Shown here: positions 12,059 through 22,691 of the stretch, one piece after another | How the letters are laid out: each line of letters begins with the position of its first letter | How positions within the stretch are numbered: position 1 is the stretch's first letter | Assembly: GCA_020310875.1 (NCBI GenBank) | Contig: CM035407.1 | Span: 67,149,158 to 67,213,157 of the forward strand | Direction: 5' to 3' | Length of the DNA: 64,000 bases | From: Ceratopteris richardii | Taxonomy: Eukaryota; Streptophyta; Polypodiopsida; Polypodiales; Pteridaceae | Notes under the pieces: model-generated | Databases searched by the model: none | Seen by the model: only the letters and a program-made list of their open reading frames with translations | What the model was told of the DNA's origin: nothing | Translations under genes and position numbers: made by a program

Positions 12059-12070
12059 TGGTATCAGAGC
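12059..12070 (+). promoter_or_regulatory. primer binding site of copia L1
   Basis: TGGTATCAGAGC two bases after the 5' LTR is the standard complement to the 3' end of plant initiator methionine tRNA, which primes minus-strand synthesis. Confidence 0.95.
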
Positions 12071-12411
12071 AGGTCGTCGCTTCATCTAGGGTGCCATCGA
12101 CACTCCTCCGTTTGCAGTCTTTGAATCGCACGAATTTTGGTGAGCATACTCAACGTGTTTCCGAGATCAAAACAACTTCGCTTTGTGGTGCCGAAATCGC
12201 GATATGAGCTCGTTTCAGCCTCCGAACGCACTATCGCAGTGCTTGTGCAGGATATTTTGTCTTTTTGTGCCAAAGGTATATACCAGTTTCTATTCGCCAG
12301 TTTAAGCGTCTCGAAGTCTACTACGGGTCTAGCATAACTCGTCTGGGCAGTTCTGTTCAACTTTTTGAGATACAGTCAATTTTCTGCATCAGGGTATTTT
12401 AGTCACCGGCC
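12071..12411 (+). other. leader of copia L1
   Basis: Non-coding leader between the primer site and the gag start at ATGGCTGAAAGC. Part of it is also present in reverse in the related derivative at 62,117-62,433. Confidence 0.7.
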
Positions 12412-13361
12412 ATGGCTGAAAGCAGTGATGTATTCCGTATGTTGGTTGTTGAGGATAAGTTGGATGGTACCAACTACCCATTATGGGCTTACATGATGCG
12501 ACATGTATTGGTTGCAAAAGGACTGTGGAACATTGTGCAGGGTGTTGAAAGACGTCCTATTACACCTGCAACTACAGGTACTACAAATACAGGTGCTGGA
12601 GCTGATGAAGATGGTGTCAAAGATGATATTCCGTAAATTCCTGTTCGTGCTGTTGTTTCTGTTGCACCTACTGCAAAGCAGATTTGTTGGGATGGCAGAG
12701 ATGCCCAGGCACATGCATTGATAGCTTTGTCTGTCAAACGTGCCATTATTCCTCATATTCGCTCTTGCAGAACAGCTTGGGATGCTTGGGATACACTTAC
12801 CACATTGTACCAAGCTCTATGGATGAAGGTGATTCTATGGACAATTTCCTAATGAAGATCAAAGATTTGAAAGAACAGTTGATTTCTGCTGATGAGGTTA
12901 TACCAGATAGCTCACATGTGCAGACCGTTCTGAATGGTCTTCCTAATTCATATCAGAGTTTTGCTTCTACTCTTCGGTTGATGATGAAAGGTAATCCAAA
13001 TGCTTTATCATTTGAGGAGTTAGTCTCTGTTCTGTTGCAGGAAGATCAGTCCAGGCAGAACACGTCCATTATGCGAGTTGCAGATCAAGCTTTCCTGGCT
13101 AGTCAGAAGGGCAAAGGAAAATGGAGCTCTTCAACTAGTAAGCAGAAATCTGCTAATTCTGCATATTCGAAGAAGGAAGATAAAGATGAGAAGAAATCAG
13201 AAAAGAAGAAATTGTTTTGTAAGTACTGTAAAGGGAATGATCATATCATAAAGAACTGTCCAAAACTGGCTGCTAAAGAGGCAAAGAAGAAAGAGGCTGG
13301 AATGGTTGTTGTAGAGGCCTCTACACCAAAAACAAAGTCTGCAAATCTTGTGCAGGAATAA
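12412..13361 (+). pseudogene. gag of copia L1
   Basis: It starts MAESSDVFRMLVVEDKLDG and has the copia gag hallmark DGTNYPLWAYMM near the N terminus. A UBN2-type body follows with LKEQLISADEVIPDSSHV and a zinc knuckle CKYCKGNDHIIKNC (C-X2-C-X4-H-X4-C). Gag builds the particle and binds RNA. The derivative at 61,274-62,671 carries a gag part of the same family. The copy is broken. Confidence 0.85.
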
Positions 13362-13434
13362 GAATGGGCGTTTACTACTGTCTGCAGTTTTGACCCATCT
13401 TCTCATGAGCAGTGCATGTCTGCAGTAGACTCAG

Positions 13435-14703
13435 ATGTTTGCCCAGTATTTTGACAGTGGGGCGACCAAACATATTACCTCGCAGTGCAGTTTCTTCTCT
13501 TCACTCGAGCCTGCCCCTACAGGGAATACTGTTACATGCGCCAACAACTCCTCTTATCCTGTTATGGGAGTTGGTAAGATCATTTTGACTACTGCTGATG
13601 GTAGTTCTTTCACTTTGTCAGATGCTCTATTTGTGCCAGGGATCAAAAAGAATCTGTTATCAGTTTTTGCATTAGCCAAGATTGGCTTGGTTGTTTAATT
13701 TGTTCATGACAGGTGTACAGTTCATGATCTATCAAATGGCGATGTGATTATTGCTTCTAGCATTTTATGTCGTGGGCTGTACAAGCTCATAGACTATGAA
13801 AGATCTGTGAATGATTTGGCATGTGGAGTTCATGATTCTCAGGCTATGTCAGATGCAAAGCTTTGGCATGCACACTTTGGTCATCTGAATTTTGCTAGTT
13901 TGCTATGCGTGCAGAAATCTGATATGGTGTCTTCTTTGCCCAAGCTTGAGGCACCTGGAAAACATGTTTGTGAAGGCTGTATTTTGGGCAAAATGCAGCG
14001 TTCCTCCTTTCCAAAAGATGGTTCAGTTCGGGCTACGCAGAAATTGCAGCTTCTACATAGTGATGTCTGTGGTCCTATGCAGACACCCTCTTTTGGCAAT
14101 TACCTTTACTTCGTGACTTTCATCGATGATTTTTCCAGGCATGCATGGGTATATCCATTGAAGGCAAAGTCCGAAGTGTTCATGTGCTTCAAACAATTTT
14201 TGGTTTTGACTGAAAATCTGTCAGCATGTAAAATGGGCACCCTCCGTTCTGATCGAGGGGGGGAATATATGTCTTCTGATTTTAATGCATTTCTAGCTGA
14301 ATGTGGGATAAAACACTAGTGTACAATGCCGTATACACCTCAACAGAATGGAGTTGCTGAACGAAAGAACAGGTGACTCATGGAGATGGCGAGGTGCATG
14401 GTCAAGAGTCAGGCTTTACCACATAGTTTCTGGCTTGAGGCTGTCATGTGTGCAACATATGTACTGAACAGGTGTCCCACTAAAGCACTGCAATCTATCA
14501 CTCCATATGAGGCTTGGCATGACCGCAAGCCATCTGTTGCTCATCTGCATGTTTTTGGTTGTTTGGCATATGCTCTAGTGCCTGAACAACATCGCAAAAA
14601 ATTGGATGATAAGGTAGTAAAATGTATTTTTGTTGGGTACAGTTCTGAAAGTAAAGGCTATCGTCTGTATCATCCACAGAATAAACGCATTCTGGTTAGC
14701 CGT
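13435..14703 (+). pseudogene. protease and integrase region of copia L1
   Basis: The protease core YFDSGATKHITSQC is followed by FVPGIKKNLLSV. A GAG-pre-integrase segment has LWHAHFGHLNFASLL and CEGCILGKMQRSSFP, the H..H..C..C zinc site. The integrase core contains LLHSDVCGPMQ, FIDDFSRHAWVYPLK, RSDRGGEYMS and PQQNGVAERKN. Element K sits in the downstream part of the integrase. Broken. Confidence 0.85.
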
Positions 14704-15312
14704 TGTAGCTCAAGCGTAAGCACCACCTCCTTTACTTGTCAATCCGCGGAGACGTGAGGACCGGTATGAAGACCACGAGCAAGTGAAGGCACAAGTGCGT
14801 GAGTGAAAGCACACAAACATGCACACACAAACACACACACGCGCACAAGGTAAGATCAAAGAGAGGAACAATGGAAGGGTTTTGATTACAAAATAAATCT
14901 ATTACAAAACAGAAATCTACAAGAAGCTACCCTCAAAAATGAGCTCTCTAGCTCTTTTTATAGTTTTTGGACTAGTTTTGGCCCTGTCCAGACCTAGTGT
15001 CCGGCCTAGTTAAAAATTAGGTTCTAGGGCTTATTTGAAGGCTCAAACGGAGTCTAAAAATTATGAAAACTGGTGGGATGATACTTCTAATGCTCCTCAA
15101 GCTCAAGGACTCCTTGGCTTGCACAAAATGGAGCTACAAAAATAGAAAATGGTATTTACAATGGTTTTAGTGATGGAAATCACTATTTTTGTAGGGGATT
15201 CTTCTGATAATTTGACATGTACTTCTTGGAGCTCCCTACTTACTCCTTCTTCTTGTGTGTGTCCACCTTTCTGATGTGCTTCCATGCTTGTGCTTGACCT
15301 TGAGTTCCAACA
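14704..15312 (-). repeat. 3' LTR of element K
   Basis: Minus-strand 3' LTR, next to the polypurine tract at 15,313-15,330. It holds a TATA box CTATAAAAAG (14,954-14,963) and a CA/TG-rich stretch. Identical in length to the partner at 19,838-20,446. Confidence 0.93.
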
Positions 15313-15330
15313 CTCCCCCCCCTCTCGAGT
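15313..15330 (-). promoter_or_regulatory. polypurine tract of element K
   Basis: The minus strand reads ACTCGAGAGGGGGGGGAG directly before the LTR start, as expected for plus-strand priming. Confidence 0.9.
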
Positions 15331-16354
15331 CTGTCGTCCCTGACAGACCTTGTTGTAGTGGTTGTTCCGAGTAGTGCTTTGAGAGGGAGTGTCCCTTCTG
15401 TATGATCAAAAGTCGTCTGGCTTCTAGATGTGGCAGGGTTCATTGGCCGGTTCTTCATTTGTCACTGCAAGCTTTTGCAAGTCATAGTCCCTTGGTATGT
15501 GTTTCTTTCACATATTCTAGCATGAATGCATCATTGTGAGCTTTCAAAAATTGCGAGTTGCTCAAAAGAGGTTGTCAAGATTGAGTTGGAGCAACTGCCA
15601 GCTTCGGATTGCTTCCTAGGTATTGATGTTGCCCCCAGGATGTCCTCTAGCACTTCTAAAGATGATGTTCAGAGTATTCTTGCCAAGTACTCATAACCCG
15701 TAGTGAATAATGGGTAAGGGTGTTGGTGCATGGGTTGAAAAAAGTATGTGCCTTGTGCACGGCCTTGTAATGTAGCCCTATGCATGCTTACTTGGACAAT
15801 GCATTGGAAGAAGTATGGTGCAAAAATTTTGGGTCTTGAGTTAAGTGCTCAAGGGTATGCTGATGAAGAGGTTTCCTACTCTATCATGGTTATAATGTGG
15901 CCCAAGTAGGAGATTCTTACCATAAGGAAAGGTCAGTCGACGCGGATCTTTTTGTGTTGTACACCTTTCATCATGATGGACCATTGGTTGGTTTATCATT
16001 GTCGATGAATGCCCTGATTGATGGTCCACCTAAGCATGACTCATTCATGTTCCCTAAGCCAAACCTAGGAACAAGCTCTCTCTCGCTTTTCTTCTCTCTC
16101 TCTCTCTTTTTTTTTTTTTTTTTTTTTGTGGAAAAAATATCATGAAACCTTGAAGAACACAAAAGTTAGCATCAGTAGAAAAAATTTGACATATGTCAAT
16201 GTGCTCTTGTGCTTGGGATTCTCAAGTGTGTCTATGCACGGCCATGTAATGTGGCCCTATATTAATGCATACTTTGGAAATGCATGACCTGAATGGTGCA
16301 TAAGATAGGGTTGTGCAAGGAGCACATGGTTGTCGCTCGTCGAGGCTTTTGATG
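15331..16354 (-). other. non-coding 3' part of element K
   Basis: About 1 kb between the long frame and the polypurine tract. I see no domain. It contains a CT tract and poly-T run on the plus strand at 16,078-16,127. Confidence 0.6.
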
Positions 16355-18016
16355 TTATTTGTAGATATTGATGCCATCTTTGTTGGAGGTATCCATTGTA
16401 TCTCGAGATGACAACTGATCATTCCTCCTTATAGGGATCCATTTGAGAACGGTCTGCGACTGGGTAGAGATCACCTTTGGCCGCTTCATGTTTGAATGAT
16501 TTCGTGAGGGTTTGATCCATCGTGGCAGGCTCTTTATTTTGGTGGATGCTATCGGTACTTTCGTCTTCCAAACCCATATCCTTGCAGAAGAGGTTCTTTG
16601 ATCTTTATTGGAGCTCTGTGCTTGATTCAGTCCTTTACCTCGCCTTGGTGTCTTTGTTGTGCAGGTTGTTGCCTTGAAGTCCCCCCTTGGATTTTTTCTG
16701 AGCTTAGGCTTGATTGCTTGGGATCCTTGGATTGGAAGTGGTCTTTCTTGAGGATAAGTCATGGTAGGCCTAGACCATAGATTTTGAAGTCTATTGTGAG
16801 GGGACTGATTTGGTGCAAGGGCTTTCTTTGGTACCCATATCATAGTGCGATTTGGTTGGGCTCTAAGTAATTTCTTGGCCACCCAAATTTGCTTGACATT
16901 ACCAAGAAAATGTGATTTCTGTTTCTTGATGTAAGGGTCTTTTGGGCCTTCTATGTGAGTTTTTTGAGAAAACTCATCTTTACATGGGGAATGCAACAAG
17001 GGTTGATCTTCTATACCTACATCAGACTTATGCAAGGGATCAATGGGTTGTGTGGTTTGAGATTGATCTAGAGATTCATCGAGACATTTATCGTTATTAC
17101 ACATAGAATCCCTAGGTGTAAAAATGGGTGATGGATTGTCATGATTCACCCTAGAGTCGACATCCTTTTCCACATCAGTGATACAAAGCATTGGTTGATC
17201 ATCTCCTTCTTGACCATATGAGTGTAGATCATCCCTGCTTATGGCTTCATGAGGGAAATCCAAATTTACAGGAAGAGAGGGTCCTTCCACATCCCCCAAA
17301 CACTTGGAGTCCTCCATTTCTCCATTCTCTAAGGTTTCCTGTGATTTACTCAAAGAAGGATTAGATTCAAAAACATGAGTAGAAAGAAAATTTTTTTCAT
17401 GAAAAGCACACTCTTTGAAAAGATGATTTTGCCCCCAATTATCATAAGGTGGATAGTCATTAGGATTTTCCATAGACATATATGTAGAAGCACGGATAAT
17501 AGGTGGAGAAGGCACCTCAAATTCTTGATGATTTTGTGTAATGAACCTTTGGGTGCCAATGATCAAATCTTCATCCATACAATCCATGACAAAGAATGTT
17601 TCCGAAAATTGCAGATCATCCACCATAACAGGCAACACAACTTTACCCATGCATTCATAATGTTCCCCATCCATGAGGATAGAAGGATGAGTTGTTGGTT
17701 GAATGTTCTCAAAGATAATGGTCACTAGGTCAATATGAATTAAATTCCACTCACAATTAGGATTGATATAAACACCCAACCTTCTATGGTCATATCCTAT
17801 TTTGATATCCACAAAAGTATTATCATATTCTCTTATTGCAAATAAGGATCCAACCTCCTTAGACATTTCCCCCGTTTCCTTGACTCCTTGCAATTTTTCT
17901 CTAGATGTTTCACCTTTATGTGATATTATCTCATGTATTTCATGTTTATCCCCCTCCTTTTTTTCAATCTTAGCCCCTTTTCTTCTATCTTTTGCTTTTT
18001 TCTTCCCATGACACAA
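16355..18016 (-). CDS. 553-residue uncharacterised frame of element K, weakly retropepsin-like
   Basis: It is open from MCHGKKKAKDRR to the stop, with a lysine-rich N terminus (1-60). Residues 68-168 resemble the layout of a retropepsin-like fold: NPNCEWNLIHIDLV near the usual active-site loop position, then FVMDCMDEDLIIGTQRF, which recalls the (D/E)LILG..WL block. I see no zinc knuckle, RT or integrase. The middle is acidic and probably disordered; the C-terminal third is basic with a recurring IWV(A/P)KK motif (IWVAKK, IWVPKK, IWVWKT). Function unknown; the protease-like reading is inference. An unbroken frame agrees with the low LTR divergence. Confidence 0.6.
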   Translation of the reverse strand: MCHGKKKAKDRRKGAKIEKKEGDKHEIHEIISHKGETSREKLQGVKETGEMSKEVGSLFAIREYDNTFVDIKIGYDHRRLGVYINPNCEWNLIHIDLVTIIFENIQPTTHPSILMDGEHYECMGKVVLPVMVDDLQFSETFFVMDCMDEDLIIGTQRFITQNHQEFEVPSPPIIRASTYMSMENPNDYPPYDNWGQNHLFKECAFHEKNFLSTHVFESNPSLSKSQETLENGEMEDSKCLGDVEGPSLPVNLDFPHEAISRDDLHSYGQEGDDQPMLCITDVEKDVDSRVNHDNPSPIFTPRDSMCNNDKCLDESLDQSQTTQPIDPLHKSDVGIEDQPLLHSPCKDEFSQKTHIEGPKDPYIKKQKSHFLGNVKQIWVAKKLLRAQPNRTMIWVPKKALAPNQSPHNRLQNLWSRPTMTYPQERPLPIQGSQAIKPKLRKNPRGDFKATTCTTKTPRRGKGLNQAQSSNKDQRTSSARIWVWKTKVPIASTKIKSLPRWIKPSRNHSNMKRPKVISTQSQTVLKWIPIRRNDQLSSRDTMDTSNKDGINIYK

Positions 18017-18161
18017 TTTTCTCGCCCTTTGTATTGCTAAAAAATCCTTGGGAGCCCCCTTGGTTTCCTAGTCCCACTTGATGCCCAACTTCAAATTATC
18101 CTAACTGAAAATCAATGCATTATTTTTATAAAAAACAGTTGAGGTCATGTAGGATTCGAAA

Positions 18162-18218
18162 CGAGCTTTCCAACGAGCTATAGAGCTCAAAAAATGGACT
18201 TTGGATGAAAAAGTTATG
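18162..18218 (-). other. conserved leader motif of element K
   Basis: The minus strand reads CATAACTTTTTCATCC, then GAGCTCTATAGCTCGTTGGA, then AAGCTCG. A similar string (CATAACTTTC ... TTGGAAAGCTC) occurs upstream of the gag-like frame of element D at 36,613-36,671. It lies between the repeats and the frame start, so it may be a shared leader signal. Confidence 0.5.
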
Positions 18219-18261
18219 TCAAATCAGGCTCCTGGGGGTCAAAACAGGCAAACAGGACCTT

Positions 18262-19500
18262 TTGAAAAAAATCACGATTTTGTACCTTGAGAATCGTGTT
18301 CACAAAATCGTGTTTTCACAAAATCGTGTTTTGAAAATCGCGATTTTGATCACAAAATCGTGTTTTGAAAATCGCGTTTTTGATCACAAAATCGTGTTTT
18401 CAAAATCGCGATTTTGATCACAAAATCGTGTTTTGAAAATCGCGATTTTGATCACAAAATCGTGTTTTGAAAATCGCGTTTTTTATCACAAAATCATGTT
18501 TCTGAAAATCGCGTTGTTGAGCACAAAATCGTGTTTTTGAAAATCGCGATTTTGACTCAGAGAATCGTGATTTACAAAATCGTGTTTTTTTTTTCACAAA
18601 ATCGTGTTTTCTCAGAATCGTGTTTTTGGCATGAAAATCGCAATGTTGAGCACAAAATCGTGTTTCTGAAAATCGCGATGTTGAGCACAAAATCGTGTTT
18701 TTGAAAATCGCGATTTTGACTCAGAGAATCGTGATTTACAAAATCGTGTTTTTTTTCACAAAATCGTGTTTTCTCAGAATCGTGTTTTTGGCATGAAAAT
18801 CGCGATGTTGAGCACAAAATCGTGATTTGTGAGAATCGCGATTTTGAGCCCACTGAAAATCGTATTTTTAGAAAATCGTGTTTCTTTTGATATGAAAATC
18901 GCGATTTTGAGCACAGAATCGTGTTTTAGAGAATCGTGTCTTTTGACATGAAAATCGTAATTTTGAGCACAGAATCGTGTTTTAGAAAATCATGTTTTTT
19001 GACATGAAAATCGCGATGTTGAGCACAAAATCGTGTTTTTGGCTGAAAATCGTGATTTGTGAGAATCGCGATTTTGAGCCCGCTGAAAATCGTATTTTCT
19101 CAAAATCGTGTTTTTGGCATGAAAATCGCGATGTTGAGCACAAAATCGTGTTTTTAGAAAATCGCGATTTTGAGCAAAAAATCGTGATTACACAGAATCG
19201 CCTTTTTTTCACAAAATCGTGTTTTTTTATTGAAAATCGTGATTTTTTGAGAATCACGATTTTGAGTAGGGAATCGTGTTTTCTCAAAATCGTGTTTTTT
19301 TTACTGAAAATCGTGATTTGTGAGAATCGCGATTTTGAGCACAATCACAGAATCGTGATTCTGAGAATGACCACAGAATCGTGATTCTTTTCAGCCAACT
19401 TTTATGCGGGAAAACAGAAAATCGTGATTTTTCAAAAAATTTTGAATTTTCACAGAATCGCGATTTTCATCACAGAATCGCGTTTTTTGGCGGGAAATTC
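18262..19500 (-). repeat. palindromic AATCGCGATT/AATCGTG array of element K
   Basis: About 1.2 kb of variable-length units built from AAAATCGTGTTTT and AAAATCGCGATTTTGA, with GAGCACA or GATCACA joiners. The core AAAATCGCGATTTT is a perfect 14-base palindrome. The array lies between the primer site and the frame. Reading frames across it are repeat artefacts. Confidence 0.9.
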
Positions 19501-19810
19501 AAATTTCTGAGCGCCGGCTATGGCGAGCTCCGTATGAGCAGAAAATCATGAAAAAAACACAGCGCTTGCTCTCCCTTGCTTCTCCTAACTCCTTCCCACA
19601 CAATAATGCATGAAAAATGGTATGAAGATGGTGAAAATGCACTAAAAAACAAGAATTTTCTATGAAGAAGAAGATGGAAGAAGGTGGAGATAATGATGAT
19701 GATGAAGATGAAGAGGAAAAAACAGAAAATGAACTGAAATGACAGTTTCTTTACCTTCCAATGTCGCAAATCTACGATCTTACCATCACAACGCTCGTCC
19801 TCGAAGCTCT
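19501..19810 (-). other. leader of element K next to the primer site
   Basis: Non-coding AT-rich leader of about 300 bases with an A/G-rich run on the plus strand (19,660-19,735). A similar run precedes the primer site in the related remnant E near 38,820-38,880. Confidence 0.6.
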
Positions 19811-19829
19811 CTCCCCGGCAACGGCGCCA
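19811..19829 (-). promoter_or_regulatory. primer binding site motif of element K
   Basis: The minus strand reads TGGCGCCGTTGCCGGGGAG, eight bases after the 5' LTR end. This motif is common in plant Tat/Athila-group Ty3 elements (from memory). The related remnant E has nearly the same motif at 38,962-38,979. Confidence 0.85.
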
Positions 19830-19837
19830 AAATTTGG

Positions 19838-20446
19838 TGTAGCTCAAGCGTAAGCACCACCTCCTTTACTTGTCAATCCGCGGAGACGTGAGGACCGGTA
19901 TGAAGACCACGAGCAAGTGAAGGCACAAGTGCGTGAGTGAAAGCACACAAACATGCACACACAAACACACACACGCGCACAAGGTAAGATCAAAGAGAGG
20001 AACAATGGAAGGGTTTTGATTACAAAAGAAATCTATTACAAAACTGAAATCTACAAGAAGCTACCCTCAAAAATGAGCTCTCTAGCTCTTTTTATAGTTT
20101 TTGGACTAGTTTTGGCCCTGTCCAGACCTAGTGTCCGGCCTAGTTAAAAATTAAGTTCTAGGGCTTATTTGAAGGCTCAAACGGAGTCTAAAAATTATGA
20201 AAACTGGTAGGATGATACTTCTAATGCTCCTCAAGCTGGAGGACTCCTCGGCTTGCACAAAATGAAGCTACAAAAATAGAAAATGGTATTTACAATGGTT
20301 TTAGTGATGGAAATCACTATTTTTGTAGGGGATTCTTCTGATAATTTGACATGTACTTCTTGGAGCTCCCTACTTACTCCTTCTTCTTGTGTGTGTCCAC
20401 CTTTCTGATGTGCTTCCATGCTTGTGCTTGACCTTGAGTTCCAACA
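19838..20446 (-). repeat. 5' LTR of element K
   Basis: Minus-strand 5' LTR, same length as 14,704-15,312 and about 98.7% identical by eye. Its TATA box CTATAAAAAG is at 20,088-20,097. Confidence 0.93.
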
Positions 20447-22380
20447 GCCGTGATGTTGTCTTTGTGGAAGATGCTATTCAGCCATTGCTTTCATGTACTA
20501 AGGAGACATCTGTTAGCTCCAAAGACATGTATGATACTTTGATGCCTCTTTTTATAGGTGGACAGTCTAGTGCTGGTCCTAATGAGGCAACTTCTCAGCC
20601 TTTGCAGGTTTCATATGATGATGCAGATCATTCTATTTCTGATGAAAATTTACATGATGCACTTGTTGATGAGAGAGCTGATATTGAGCAGGCAAAAACT
20701 ATGCCAAAATGGCTGGTGCAAAATTTGTGTGACAGCAAATTAGATGCACCTTTGTCATATCATACTCATTCAGGCTCTCATAGTGCCTCCTTTGCATCAG
20801 ATTGCTATGCTATGGCTGTGTCTAGTCTCTGTGATGAGAATGAGCCTGTTTCTTTTGATGAAGCACAGAATTCAGAAAATTGGATGGATGCTATGCAATC
20901 TGAATATGATGCTATAATGAAGAATGGTACATGGTCTTTATGTGACTTGCCTGCTGGCAAGAAGGCCATTGGCACTAAGTGGGTATACAAGCTGAAGCGT
21001 TAACCTGATGGTACAGTTGACAGGTATAAGGCTAGGCTTGTTGCAAAGGGTTATGCGCAGGAAAGAGGCATTGATTTTGATGAGACCTTTGCACCTACAT
21101 GCCGTATGACTACTGTTCGGAGCATTTGTGCACTTGCAGCCCATCATGGTTGTAATGTACATCAGTTGGACATTAAAACAACATTTCTGAATGGTGACTT
21201 GCATGAAGAAGTGTATGTTTTTCAGCCCCGTGGCTTTGTGCAGAAAGGGCATGAAAACCAGGTGTGCAGGTTAAAGAAGGCATTCTATGGTTAAAAGCAA
21301 GCACCACGTGCTTGGTATGAGAAGATACATGCCTATCTGGTTGCACATGGTTTTGAGAACAGTCCAACTGAAAGCACCTTATATGTTAAGCGTGCTAATG
21401 ATGTGCTTCTGATCATTGTTGTCTATGTTGATGACAAGCTGCTGACTGGTCCTATTGAGAACCATATTGCTGATTTCAAGGCTGATTTGCATGCATCATT
21501 TGAGATGTCTGATTTGGGGCATTTGCATCACTATTTGGGCATTCAATTTATGCAAGTTGATGGTGGAATGGCTTTGTGTCAAACGAAATATATTGACACA
21601 TTATTGCAGCGTTTTGGCCTTGAAGACTGTAAGCCTATTGCCACTCCTATGGAGACATGTTTACGATTGAGTCTTCATGATGTTGGAGATGCATTTGATG
21701 TTGTTCTCTATCAGCAGGCTATTGGATGCTTGATTTACTTATGCATTACTCGGCCAGATATTCAATTTGCTGTCTCACAGATGAGCAGGTTTATGCATTG
21801 CCCAGGAGTCATGCATTGGAAGGCAGTTAAGCGCATCTTTCGCTACTTGAGTGGTATTCGGCTACTTGGGTTGTTTTATCCCAAGGGGGGATCACTACTG
21901 CCAGATTTGCATGCTTTTTCTGACTCAGATTGGGCTGGTTGCTATGACACTCGTGTGTCCACCAGTGGTTTTTGCTTCATGCTTGGTAGCTCATGTATAT
22001 CTTGGTTGAGCAAGAAGCAGCCTAATGTGGCCACTTCCAGTTGTGAGGCTGAGTATAGGGCAACTTTCACAGCGATTGTTGAGTGTGTGTGGCTCAGACG
22101 CCTTATGGCTGATTTGGGTGTTGGCCAGTCTTTTGCCACCACTATCTTCATTGACAGTCAGAGCGCATTGGAAGTTGCGAGGAACCCTGTGTTCCATGCT
22201 CCCACTAAGCACATTGAGGTGCATTATCACTATGTCAGGGAGAGGTTCTCTGCTGGGGAGATCAGCTTGGCATATGTGCCCACGCAGGAGAACGTAGCAG
22301 ACCTTTTCACGAAGGCTCTGCCTAGGGAGAAGTTTGAAGCTTTCCGCAAAGCTTTGGGCTTACTTCCTTTTGTGGACTGA
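20447..22380 (+). pseudogene. integrase C-terminal, RT and RNase H region of copia L1
   Basis: After the K insertion the L1 polyprotein resumes with a variable linker. RT blocks follow: NGTWSLCDLPAGKKAIGTKW, ARLVAKGYAQERGIDFDETF-like sequence, DIKTTFLNGDLHEEVYV, the catalytic VVYVDDKLL and LHHYLGIQF. RNase H carries SDSDWAGCYDTRVSTSGFCF, SSCEAEYRA, IFIDSQSALEVARNPVFH, TKHIEVHYHYVRE and a closing NVADLFTKALP. The order PR-INT-RT-RH defines Ty1/copia. Broken. Confidence 0.88.
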
Positions 22381-22442
22381 TTTCCACATAGCTTGGCACT
22401 TCCTTATACATGAGTGCCAGCTCCTTGTTCACCGCATCACTC

Positions 22443-22454
22443 CCAGGGGGGATT
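22443..22454 (+). promoter_or_regulatory. polypurine tract of copia L1
   Basis: CCAGGGGGGATT directly before the 3' LTR start TGTTGATATA; the tract that primes plus-strand synthesis. Confidence 0.9.
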
Positions 22455-22686
22455 TGTTGATATATTTAGGTAGTGATGTGTGTGAACACACTAGGACCAC
22501 CGGGGCACTTTTTTCCCTCTTTAGGAGGTTTTTTTCCCCCGGCTTGTATTATACGCCTATTGTCCTAATGGGATACTTATCTTTGTACATTCTCTAGTAA
22601 TACATTCAGTATTGTGTGTTTGTGCTTCAAGCTTCTTCTTCTTCCTTGTGTTGTTCGAGTGCTTTCGCAGACGTCTAACTCCAACA
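22455..22686 (+). repeat. 3' LTR of copia L1
   Basis: 232 bases, TGTTGATATATTTAGG to AACTCCAACA, followed by target duplication ATGGG at 22,687-22,691. Confidence 0.95.
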
Positions 22687-22691
22687 ATGGG

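Larger units (their letters stand above)
14704..20446 (-). mobile_element. non-autonomous LTR element K (looks structurally whole)
   Basis: Two 609-base LTRs start TGTTGGAACTC and end GCTTGAGCTACA on the minus strand and are flanked by target duplication GCCGT (14,699-14,703 and 20,447-20,451). The primer-site motif TGGCGCCGTTGCCGGGGAG and polypurine tract fix the minus orientation. The LTRs differ at about 8 of 609 positions (1.3%), so K is younger than its host L1. There is no RT, RNase H or integrase; one 553-codon frame and a long repeat array fill the interior. Known analogues are LARD and TR-GAG elements moved by partners; the primer motif suggests a Ty3 partner of the Tat/Athila group. 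Confidence 0.92.
11826..22686 (+). mobile_element. Ty1/copia element L1 (broken), interrupted by element K
   Basis: The element has 231/232-base LTRs (TGTTGATATA...TCCAACA), an initiator-Met-type primer site, gag, protease, integrase, RT and RNase H in copia order, and a polypurine tract. It is flanked by the 5-bp duplication ATGGG (11,821-11,825 and 22,687-22,691). The two LTRs differ at about 8 bases plus one indel (about 3.5%), a moderately recent insertion. Coding parts carry about seven breaks in addition to the nested element at 14,704-20,446. The short LTRs suit small copia lineages such as Ale or Ivana; I did not resolve the lineage. Confidence 0.95.

Noticed and set aside
18205-19384. 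Reading frames and an apparent CRISPR-like array
   Set aside because: Units are variable in length with no constant repeat plus unique spacer pattern, and the array lies inside an LTR element of a plant genome. Frames are products of the AATCG repeats.
19518-19847. 109-codon minus-strand frame near the K primer site
   Set aside because: It runs over the primer motif and an A/G-rich leader, with a composition of F and I runs; not supported as a gene.
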